Below are positions 45,126-52,515 of a DNA stretch of 64,000 nucleotides, piece after piece. How positions within the stretch are numbered: the stretch's first letter is position 1; every line of letters starts with the position of its first letter. This DNA comes from JBBQLG01 sp964251665 (lineage in GTDB: Bacteria > Bacteroidota > Bacteroidia > Cytophagales > Spirosomataceae), in assembly GCA_964251665.1 (NCBI GenBank), contig CAXUKO010000005.1, positions 248,001 through 312,000 of the forward strand, given 5' to 3'. The position numbers and the translations under genes are program-made. The notes beneath the pieces are model-generated. The model searched no databases and was not told the origin of the DNA. It worked only from the letters and a program-made list of their open reading frames with translations.

Positions 45126-46057
45126 TGCTGTAACTGCCGCTCTACCCACGTCAGTCGGCTGTAGCGCAGGCCCCAAAACGGCAGGGCAACTGCGCCGAAG
45201 CTTTCATAAAACTGAGCGACTGACGATTTCTCGGGGCTTTCAAAATCAAGCATTAGAGTATGCCCGGCGTTTTCGCGGATGACCTGATCGATCAACAGCG
45301 TCCGGGCGTTTCCCCGCCGTCCCGTTGGCGAAGCTGCGTTGAAGAGATAGATCAACCGGTTTCCATCCCGAACAAACAGCGCTCCGGCTTCGATTATGCC
45401 ATCGTTCAGGGTGTACCGCAACGTGACCAGAGTACGCTTTTGCAGTTCGGCAAACAGCCGCCGGAGCAGCGTATAAGCCCAGGGGGCTACGCCGTTTGGT
45501 ATGCCAGCCGCGTGGTTCTCCTGAAACAATTGAATCAACGGTTCTATCTCGTCCGAGTCAGTTACGATCCAGTTTGCCGCTTCGGCCCGGCGCAGGTTCA
45601 GCTTTCGGTCGCGGGAATAGTGTTGCCGGATGGTCTTATAATCTACAGACAGGTCCAGCAAATGCGTATGCAGCGGGCGGAGTTGCAGGCGCAGAGAAGG
45701 CGCATCCGGGACTTGCTGACTGTGCAGAACAGACCCATATCGAAACCGCTGCTGCATGGCCGCAAAAAACGGCTCAGGGTCGATTGGTGCCGGCGAGAAG
45801 ATACCAAGCACCTGACAAAACAGCGGCTGATGTACTACGTTTCGACCCCGTTTCCGGCGCAGTGGCACCGGCATAACGGCCAGATAACCACCCTGCTGGC
45901 CATCAATCACCAGCCCGCACCACGACCAGCCCGGCGCACTCGTTACAGCATCCAAATACCAGCTGCAGGCGTACAGAAGTCGATTGGGTGAAGCAGCCAC
46001 GCAGGCATCCCAGGCAGCATCGTTGATCCGATGGCGGGTAACCAACTGAATGGTCAC
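45092..46057 (-). CDS. GNAT/FemAB-like acyltransferase
   Basis: A 321-residue protein whose start is a GTG (MTIQLVTRHRINDA) directly after the dnaA stop codon, with no intervening base. Features: WYLDAVTSAPGWSWCGLVID and YLAVMPVPLRRKRGR in the first half, a GNAT-like core (HYSRDRKLNLRRAEAANWIV) and a second acyltransferase-type segment (IYLFNAASPTGRRGNARTLL, then LDFESPEKSSVAQFYESFGA). This bi-lobed layout is like FemAB/BioF2-type proteins that transfer amino acids or other acyl groups, often in cell-wall metabolism. The substrate is unknown. Translational coupling to dnaA is suggested by the arrangement. Confidence 0.75.
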   Translation of the reverse strand: MTIQLVTRHRINDAAWDACVAASPNRLLYACSWYLDAVTSAPGWSWCGLVIDGQQGGYLAVMPVPLRRKRGRNVVHQPLFCQVLGIFSPAPIDPEPFFAAMQQRFRYGSVLHSQQVPDAPSLRLQLRPLHTHLLDLSVDYKTIRQHYSRDRKLNLRRAEAANWIVTDSDEIEPLIQLFQENHAAGIPNGVAPWAYTLLRRLFAELQKRTLVTLRYTLNDGIIEAGALFVRDGNRLIYLFNAASPTGRRGNARTLLIDQVIRENAGHTLMLDFESPEKSSVAQFYESFGAVALPFWGLRYSRLTWVERQLQHFLSGRLQSPA

Positions 46058-47491
46058 TTATTTGAACATGGCCTGCAGCTTCTCGACGGCCTCTTTGGTT
46101 TCCGGATTTTTCAGAATCTCGTCGCTCAGTGTCTGGATTGCGTGAATGACCGTGCTGTGATCGCGCCCACCGAAATGATAACCAATGGATTTGAGCGATA
46201 AATCCGTTTTCTCTTTGGCCAGATACATGGCAATCTGACGTGGATGCACCGCTTCGCGCTTCCGACTCTTGGATTTAAGGTCCGCTACCGTGATACTGAA
46301 AAAATCAGCGACCAATTCCTGCACCGTGTCGATAGTAACTTCCTTATCGGAGTCTACCACGATATTACGGAGCGTTTGCTTAGCCAGCTCAAGATCAATG
46401 TCCCGCCGATTGAGCGATGCCTGCGCCATCAGCGAGACGATTACTCCTTCAAGTTCCCGCACATTGGTGTTAATGCTGTGGGCCAGATACTCGATCACAT
46501 TAGCATCAATATAAACACCTTCCGCCTGTAGTTTTTTCTGGATGATAGCAATCCGCGTTTCCAGATCCGGCGTTTGAAGGTCAGCCGTCAGGCCCCATTT
46601 GAAACGCGACAACAACCGGTCCTCCAGCCCGTCGAGGTTGCGCGGGGGCCGGTCAGACGTCATGATGATCTGCTTGCCTGACTGATGGAGGTGATTAAAG
46701 ATATGGAAGAAGATTTCCTGCGTCTTCTCTTTCTTCTGCAAAAACTGCACATCATCGATCACCAGCACATCCACCTGCATGTAAAACTGAGTGAAATCGC
46801 GCATGCCATCGTTCCGAATGGCGTTCAGGAACTGGTTCGTAAATTTCTCCGATGTTACGTACAGGACGAATTTATCCTGGTTGTTATTCTTGATGTAATT
46901 GCCAATAGCCTGCACCAGATGGGTTTTTCCCAGTCCTACGCCCCCGTAAATCATCAGCGGGTTGAACGACGTAATACCCGGCCGCTGCGCTACGGCAAAT
47001 CCCGCCGAACGGGCCAGCCGGTTGCAATCGCCCTCTACGTAATTGTCGAACGCGTAGGTCGGGTTCAGGTAGGAATCGAGGGTGAGCGAATCCAGGTCTT
47101 TCAGCTGGAATGGGCTCTTGAGAATATCCGCGTTAACGTTATCGGGCTTGGCGTTTTGAGGAGACTTTGTCGTGGGTACGTTCACCGTCAGCGGGCGATT
47201 CTTTTCATCGCCATTATCCACGATGATGGAGTATTCGAGCATACCATCCCGCCCAATGGCCGTATCCAGCGCCTTACGCAGGACATGCACAAAGTTCTCT
47301 TCCAGCCACTCGTAAAAAAATTCGCTGGGCACCTGAATTGTCAGCACCTTACCGTCTAGCCGCAGCGGCATAATTGGCTCGAACCAAGTCTTGTAGCTTT
47401 GGTCGGGCACACTCTCACGAATGATTTGGAGACAGTGGTTCCACACGGTCCAGACTTCGCGCTGCATTACAGGTGGTACGGGTTTATTCAC
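46058..47491 (-). CDS. dnaA: Chromosomal replication initiator protein DnaA
   Basis: A 477-residue protein. Domain I (VWNHCLQIIRESVPDQSYKT), the AAA+ core with Walker A GGVGLGKTHLVQAIGNY and Walker B VLVIDDVQFLQKKEKTQE, and domain IV (ALKSKSRKREAVHPRQIAMY, FGGRDHSTVIHAIQ) are complete. The frame opens with a GTG at 47491; an ATG at 47467 (MQREVWTVWN) is the likely alternative and fits domain I as well. A -7 element lies at 47525-47532. I found no cluster of TTATCCACA boxes in the neighbouring intergenic regions, so an origin is not supported here. Confidence 0.97.
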   Translation of the reverse strand: MNKPVPPVMQREVWTVWNHCLQIIRESVPDQSYKTWFEPIMPLRLDGKVLTIQVPSEFFYEWLEENFVHVLRKALDTAIGRDGMLEYSIIVDNGDEKNRPLTVNVPTTKSPQNAKPDNVNADILKSPFQLKDLDSLTLDSYLNPTYAFDNYVEGDCNRLARSAGFAVAQRPGITSFNPLMIYGGVGLGKTHLVQAIGNYIKNNNQDKFVLYVTSEKFTNQFLNAIRNDGMRDFTQFYMQVDVLVIDDVQFLQKKEKTQEIFFHIFNHLHQSGKQIIMTSDRPPRNLDGLEDRLLSRFKWGLTADLQTPDLETRIAIIQKKLQAEGVYIDANVIEYLAHSINTNVRELEGVIVSLMAQASLNRRDIDLELAKQTLRNIVVDSDKEVTIDTVQELVADFFSITVADLKSKSRKREAVHPRQIAMYLAKEKTDLSLKSIGYHFGGRDHSTVIHAIQTLSDEILKNPETKEAVEKLQAMFK

Positions 47492-47524
47492 GGAACTTGA
47501 CTAAGTGGCCCCAAAAAAGGGAGA

Positions 47525-47532
47525 CAAAAGTA
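47525..47532 (-). promoter_or_regulatory. Putative -7 element of the dnaA promoter
   Basis: TACTTTTG on the minus strand (caaaagta on plus) fits TAnnTTTG and lies 34 nt before the GTG start at 47491. No TTG at -33. Confidence 0.4.
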
Positions 47533-47713
47533 GAAAAAATCCGGTTGGGTTGACGGTTGGTTTGATTGCAATGCTGAAAATAAATGAATTTACTGAAGCA
47601 GCCAACGGCTCATGGCAATCTTCCTGAATAATGCAATAGCGCTCAATTCACCCACGGTTGGACGCCGAGCCGGGAAGCCGTAATTTTACCCCACCGAACG
47701 AATCCACTGCGCT

Positions 47714-49078
47714 ATGGAGCCGCTTTTTAGTACCCAATTCCCCTCTGCCGATAAAGCCGCCTGGCGGGCTCAGGTCCAGAAAGATCTTAAAGACCCTTCG
47801 GCACCCGATAGTCTGCGCTGGACTACACCGGACGGCTTCACGCTGGAGCCATACTACACGGCCGAAGACCTCGCCAGCTTATCCGTCGATGCCATACAGT
47901 CGGCTCAAAAAACAGTGCCCGGCTGGCTCAATGCACCGGAACGACAAATTTCAACCCCTAAAGAAGCTAACACCCGGCTGCGTGCCGACCTCCTTAAGGG
48001 GGCCGATGCGCTGGTACTACAACTCACAGCAGACCACGTTACAGAAATTTCGTTAGCGCACCTGCTCAATGGTATCAAGCTGAGTGACACACCCGTTTTC
48101 TTTCGGACAGCAGGTAATACGGTGGATTTTGTTCACACGCTGAAAACTATTGCGCCTTACCAGTTGAAAGGTGGTTTGTTAGCTGATTCAATTGCACAGC
48201 GACTACAGGCGAACGAGTTACCCGGCGAACGACTACAACAGATCGCTGCCGTTACCCGGAACACAACGGAGTCTCCCCAGTTTCGTACCATTTGCGCCAG
48301 TAGCCACGTGTTTCATAATGCCGGGGCCACCGCTACGCAGGAGCTGGGGTTGTTACTGGGCTCACTCGCGGAGCAGTACGATGCCTTGACCGATGCCGGT
48401 TTAACCATAGCGCAACTCATTCCGAAAACCATACTTTCCCTTTCGGTTGGTACGAGTTACTTCACTGAGATTGCCAAATTTCGGGCGGGGCGGGTGCTGT
48501 GGCAGCGGTTTCTGTCGGCCTATTCACCCACCGTAAAGCAACCAGACGCGTATATTCACGCTCAATCCTCCACGTTTTACAGCGCGACGATTTCGCCGTA
48601 TACAAACCTCCTCCGCGCCACGACCGAAGCCATGTCGGCGGTTATTGGCGGCTGCGACGTACTGACCGTACGGCCTTACAACGAGGGAATTGAGGAGCCG
48701 ACCGAATTCAGTGATCGCATTGCCCGCAATGTATCGGTGCTGCTGACCGAGGAGAGTTACCTGGGCAAAGTGGCTGACCCATCAGCTGGTTCATACTACA
48801 TCGAGACACTAACCCACCAACTGACGGAATCGGCCTGGGCTTATTTCCTGACCATGGAAGCGATGGGCGGCTTGCTGAAAGCATTCGATACCGGTTTTAT
48901 TTCGACCGAACTGGAAGCGTCGTATCAGGCCAAAGTCGATGCGTTGCGAAACGGCCGGGTAATGGTGGGCGTGAACAAATTTCGGGAGGAAGGAATACCC
49001 GCCAAATCCATAAGGTCCGAAGAAAGCCTTGTAGGTTCTCTACCCAACCGCCGTTTGGCCGACGAATTTAACCAGTAA
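47714..49078 (+). CDS. mutA: Methylmalonyl-CoA mutase, small subunit
   Basis: A 454-residue subunit homologous to the catalytic TIM-barrel domain but without the C-terminal B12-binding motif. Landmarks: SLSVGTSYFTEIAKFRAGRV, then AQSSTFYSATISPYTNLLRA and FSDRIARNVSVLLTEESYLG. It pairs with the large subunit encoded 12 nt downstream. The heterodimer interconverts succinyl-CoA and (R)-methylmalonyl-CoA with adenosylcobalamin. The two genes form an operon with a gap of only 11 nt. No epimerase or MeaB-type chaperone gene lies directly adjacent in the window. Confidence 0.95.
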   Translation: MEPLFSTQFPSADKAAWRAQVQKDLKDPSAPDSLRWTTPDGFTLEPYYTAEDLASLSVDAIQSAQKTVPGWLNAPERQISTPKEANTRLRADLLKGADALVLQLTADHVTEISLAHLLNGIKLSDTPVFFRTAGNTVDFVHTLKTIAPYQLKGGLLADSIAQRLQANELPGERLQQIAAVTRNTTESPQFRTICASSHVFHNAGATATQELGLLLGSLAEQYDALTDAGLTIAQLIPKTILSLSVGTSYFTEIAKFRAGRVLWQRFLSAYSPTVKQPDAYIHAQSSTFYSATISPYTNLLRATTEAMSAVIGGCDVLTVRPYNEGIEEPTEFSDRIARNVSVLLTEESYLGKVADPSAGSYYIETLTHQLTESAWAYFLTMEAMGGLLKAFDTGFISTELEASYQAKVDALRNGRVMVGVNKFREEGIPAKSIRSEESLVGSLPNRRLADEFNQ

Positions 49079-49089
49079 GACAACAGCGT

Positions 49090-51339
49090 ATGCGACCCGA
49101 TTTCACGGCTCTACATCCAGTAACTATCCCGCAGCCGACAACCGCTGGAGTGGCTGAGCGGCCTTACACCACAGCAGAGGGCATAAAACTCAAACCGCGA
49201 TTCACGACTATTGACGTCGCCAATGCGGAGCATCTGCACTTCGCGGCTGGTCTTCCGCCGTTTGTGCGGGGGCCGTATGCCAGCATGTACGTTCGGCAAC
49301 CGTGGACGATCCGGCAGTATGCGGGGTTTTCTACCGCCGAAGCCTCCAATGCGTTTTACCGCCGGAATTTAGCCGGTGGTCAGAAAGGACTATCCGTAGC
49401 GTTCGACCTGGCGACGCACCGGGGCTACGACTCGGACCACCCGCGTGTAGTGGGCGATGTAGGTAAGGCGGGGGTTGCCATTGATACGGTGGAGGATATG
49501 AAGTTGCTGTTCGACCAGATTCCGCTCGATCAGATGTCGGTGTCGATGACTATGAACGGGGCCGTGTTGCCCATTATGGCGTTTTTCATCGTGGCCGCCG
49601 AAGAACAGGGCGTTTCGCCGGACAAGCTATCGGGTACGATTCAGAACGATATTCTGAAGGAGTTCATGGTGCGTAACACCTACATCTACCCGCCCGAGCC
49701 GTCGATGCGCATCATCGGCGATATTTTTGCCTACACCAGCCGGTTCATGCCGAAGTTCAATTCCATCAGCATCAGCGGTTACCACATGCACGAAGCAGGT
49801 GCACCGGCTCATCTCGAATTAGCCTACACTCTGGCCGACGGACTGGAATATATTCGCACTGGTCTCCGGGCTGGTATGAACATCGACGAGTTTGCGCCCC
49901 GGCTTTCCTTTTTCTGGGGTATTGGTATGAATCACTTCATGGAAATTGCGAAACTCCGGGCTGGTCGGCTGCTCTGGGCTAAAATCGTGAAGCAGTTTGC
50001 CGACAGCGGTCCCGGCGGGGAACCGCAACCGTCCGGAAACGTAAAGTCCCTGGCGCTGCGTACTCATTGTCAGACTTCCGGCTATAGCCTGACCGAGCAG
50101 GACCCGTTTAATAATGTTGCCCGCACGACCATCGAAGCACTGGCTGCCGTGCTGGGTGGGACGCAAAGTCTGCATACCAATTCATTAGACGAAGCCATTG
50201 CCCTGCCAACCGACTTTTCGGCCCGTATTGCGCGCAACACCCAGTTGTACCTACAGCACGAAACCGACATTACCCGCGCTGTTGACCCCTGGGGTGGCTC
50301 ATACTATCTCGAATACCTGACAAAAGAACTGGTTGACAAGGCATGGGGCTTGATCGAAGAGGTTGAGCAATTAGGTGGCATGACGAAAGCCATTGAAACG
50401 GGTTTGCCTAAGCTACGCATCGAGGAAGCAGCCGCCCGTAAACAGGCTCGTATCGACGGTGGTAAAGACGTTGTGGTAGGCGTTAATCGGTACCGCCCTG
50501 AATCGGAGCAGAAAATTGACCTGCTGGATATTGACAATCAGGCCGTCCGCGAATCGCAGGTAGCCCGGCTGGCGCAGATTAAAAACGCCCGGAACCAGCA
50601 GGAAGTGGAACAGGCATTGCAAGCGCTGACCGACGCAGCAGCCTTCTGGCCCCCGGCCTCTGCTCCTCCCGGAGGAGCAAGGCACAGTATCTCCCCCCCT
50701 CTCCTCTCGGAGGAGAGGGGGCAGGAGGGCGAGGTGAACCTACTCGCCCTCGCCGTTGAAGCGGCCCGCCACCGGGCCACGTTGGGTGAGATTTCGGACG
50801 CCCTCGAAAAAGCGTTTGGACGACACAAAGCCACTATCCGGGCAATTTCCGGGATATATTCGGCAGAAGTATCTGATGATGAGAACTTTCGGATTGCCCG
50901 TGAAATGGCGAATCAGTTTGCTGAACTCGATGGCCGACGCCCCCGTATTCTGGTCGCTAAAATGGGGCAGGACGGGCACGACCGGGGTGCTAAAATTATT
51001 GCCACCAGTTTTGCCGATCTGGGCTTTGACGTGGATATGGGTCCGCTGTTTCAGACCCCGGAGGAAGTAGCCCGGCAAGCGGCCGAAAACGACGTTCACA
51101 TCGTTGGCGTGTCGAGTCTGGCGGCTGGCCATAAAACGCTGGTACCGCAACTGATTACGGCCCTGAAGCAGCTTGGTCGTGACGATATTATAGTCATTGC
51201 GGGCGGAGTTATTCCGGCGCAGGATTATCAGTATCTCTACGATGCAGGTGTCAAAGGTGTATTCGGGCCGGGAACGGTAATCTCGATTGCCGCTCAGAAA
51301 ATTCTTCGGGAGTTGATTGGGCCGGAGGTTCAGGCATAA
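49090..51339 (+). CDS. mutB: Methylmalonyl-CoA mutase, large (catalytic) subunit, with in-frame palindromic insert
   Basis: A 749-residue subunit. The TIM barrel has RQYAGFSTAEASNAFYRRNL, LSVAFDLATHRGYDSDHPRV and the tyrosine region VSMTMNGAVLPI. The C-terminal cobalamin domain carries the DxHxxG motif in VAKMGQDGHDRGAKII, plus VGVSSLAAGHKTL and GGVIPAQDYQYL. The linker between them holds an unusual in-frame insert at about residues 518-543 (PPASAPPGGARHSISPPLLS, then EERGQEGE). It is encoded by two GC-rich hairpins, 50662-50678 and 50695-50721, in a spot where homologues simply read through to NLLALAVEAARHRAT. The function should be intact because the insert lies in a linker. Confidence 0.96.
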   Translation: MRPDFTALHPVTIPQPTTAGVAERPYTTAEGIKLKPRFTTIDVANAEHLHFAAGLPPFVRGPYASMYVRQPWTIRQYAGFSTAEASNAFYRRNLAGGQKGLSVAFDLATHRGYDSDHPRVVGDVGKAGVAIDTVEDMKLLFDQIPLDQMSVSMTMNGAVLPIMAFFIVAAEEQGVSPDKLSGTIQNDILKEFMVRNTYIYPPEPSMRIIGDIFAYTSRFMPKFNSISISGYHMHEAGAPAHLELAYTLADGLEYIRTGLRAGMNIDEFAPRLSFFWGIGMNHFMEIAKLRAGRLLWAKIVKQFADSGPGGEPQPSGNVKSLALRTHCQTSGYSLTEQDPFNNVARTTIEALAAVLGGTQSLHTNSLDEAIALPTDFSARIARNTQLYLQHETDITRAVDPWGGSYYLEYLTKELVDKAWGLIEEVEQLGGMTKAIETGLPKLRIEEAAARKQARIDGGKDVVVGVNRYRPESEQKIDLLDIDNQAVRESQVARLAQIKNARNQQEVEQALQALTDAAAFWPPASAPPGGARHSISPPLLSEERGQEGEVNLLALAVEAARHRATLGEISDALEKAFGRHKATIRAISGIYSAEVSDDENFRIAREMANQFAELDGRRPRILVAKMGQDGHDRGAKIIATSFADLGFDVDMGPLFQTPEEVARQAAENDVHIVGVSSLAAGHKTLVPQLITALKQLGRDDIIVIAGGVIPAQDYQYLYDAGVKGVFGPGTVISIAAQKILRELIGPEVQA
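50662..50721 (+). repeat. Palindromic element inserted in frame in mutB
   Basis: Two hairpins inside the coding sequence: gctcctcc/ggaggagc (50662-50678) and ccccctctcctc/gaggagaggggg (50695-50721, 3-nt loop). Their C/G-rich style resembles intergenic repeats of Bacteroidota rather than mutase code, and the reading frame is kept. Confidence 0.65.
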
Positions 51340-51363
51340 CGGGAACACGCCGGTCTTCACTTC

Positions 51364-51687
51364 TTACAGACGGCCAACTACATCAGTAAAAGCCGAAAAC
51401 GCAATCAGTAAACGATCCTGAATGAGCTGATTAACTGACTGCCAGCGTTGGCTGAGCGTCATACGTCTGGGGTGAAGACCAGCGTGCAGATTGGCTACTG
51501 TATTGTTATGCTGTCTGAAGTAAAGAACGCTATCGTCACTGATGCGAATAATGGATATGGAATCGCACGGAGACACCTGACGGGAGATGATTAGCTCACG
51601 CAGGTAGGACTCGGCCGCCTGAACCGTGCCGAATGTTTGGAAGGCAGGTGTTATGCCGTCATAATGTATGGTAGTAACTGGCTGCAT
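51364..51687 (-). CDS. Small protein of unknown function, paralogue A
   Basis: A 107-residue protein I do not recognise. It is clearly homologous to the next gene (51878-52177): shared positions include IHxDGI, TVxAAExYLxEL, RxVSxCDS, SDDxxxYF and LxAGLHxR. No signal peptide, membrane helix or cofactor motif is visible. The recurring SDD...YF and GLH blocks suggest a compact alpha/beta domain. It is 25 nt from the end of mutB but on the opposite strand. It is separated from its paralogue by 190 nt of sequence with no gene. Confidence 0.6.
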   Translation of the reverse strand: MQPVTTIHYDGITPAFQTFGTVQAAESYLRELIISRQVSPCDSISIIRISDDSVLYFRQHNNTVANLHAGLHPRRMTLSQRWQSVNQLIQDRLLIAFSAFTDVVGRL

Positions 51688-51877
51688 TAGTGGTTAATTA
51701 GCTTGTCTGTCGGCGGCCTGGCGGTTCAGATAGAGGACAGCTTTAGTTAAAAGAGTAGGGTGGGCAAAAAAGTACGGTAGGCACAGAAATAGTAGTTTGC
51801 TTAGACGCTAACTACTGGTAAAAAACGCACGATAACATCACACACCTGTGAGTCTACCGGCGATGAATGGACATGGA

Positions 51878-52177
51878 TTAGGCTTCGACCCGAATTGGAA
51901 CCAACTGCTCAACCTGCTGAACAATGGATGACCACAACCAGCGCAGCACGTTAGCCCGGTGGTGCAGACCAGCCCGGAGTGTATCCAGCGTGTTGTCATG
52001 CTCTTTGAAGTAAATAATTTTATCGTCGCTGGACCGAACAATCGCCAGGGAGTCGCAGGCAGATACACGCCGGGTGTTAAGCAGTTCGTTCAGGTATGTT
52101 TCGGCAGCTACAACCGTAGGAAATGACGTAAAAGTGGGTACAATACCGTCGTTGTGAATGGCAATGAACGTTTCCAT
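51878..52177 (-). CDS. Small protein of unknown function, paralogue B
   Basis: A 99-residue protein, paralogous to the product of 51364-51687, about half identical over the first 75 residues (METFIAIHNDGIVPTFTSFP, AAETYLNELLNTRRVSACDS, then EHDNTLDTLRAGLHHRA). The C-terminal 25 residues differ in length and sequence between the two. No domain is recognised. Tandem duplication is the simplest origin. The 338 nt between this gene and the permease's stop contain a terminator and otherwise nothing I can identify. Confidence 0.6.
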   Translation of the reverse strand: METFIAIHNDGIVPTFTSFPTVVAAETYLNELLNTRRVSACDSLAIVRSSDDKIIYFKEHDNTLDTLRAGLHHRANVLRWLWSSIVQQVEQLVPIRVEA

Positions 52178-52440
52178 GATTTCTGAGTTTAGAAGATTTG
52201 TCTAACCTTATTTGTATTCTACTTAACCCCTATACGAAAGAGATGATTTTATAGATTTATAAGGCAGAAAAATATTTTTCCGTACCTGTAACTTACAGAT
52301 CTATGTACTTTTCTATCTGATTCGTAACTACAAAGCAAAACTCTTCAATTAATATAGACATGACCCTATTTTTCGATGAACTGCGGTTTTCGACCGGTTT
52401 TTGGTAACAAATGGCGATAACAGGTCTGCGTCTTCCACAA
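52178..52440. other. AT-rich intergenic stretch without recognisable gene
   Basis: About 260 nt of low-GC sequence upstream of the paralogue B gene. It should contain that gene's promoter. I find no open frame with codon bias, no repeat and no structured RNA. Confidence 0.5.
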
Positions 52441-52497
52441 AACGAACAGGCATGAATTAACAGCCCGAAATATGCTGTCAATTCATGCCTGTTCGTT
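52441..52497 (-). terminator. Terminator of the ABC exporter permease gene
   Basis: Twenty-four-nt arms (52441-52464 and 52474-52497, one G-U pair, arm core cgaacaggcatgaatt) with a 9-nt loop, 19 nt after the permease stop at 52516. Confidence 0.8.
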
Positions 52498-52515
52498 ATT
52501 TCGTAGTATCAGATT

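Noticed and set aside
45260..45991. Plus-strand open frame of 243 codons opposite the GNAT-like gene
   Set aside because: Antisense to a gene with domain support and an intact coupling to dnaA; no motif of its own.
47492..47713. Replication origin next to dnaA
   Set aside because: There is no cluster of DnaA boxes (TTATCCACA or close variants) and no AT-rich unwinding region in this 222-nt gap; the single ttatccacg at 47215-47223 lies inside dnaA and is not enough.
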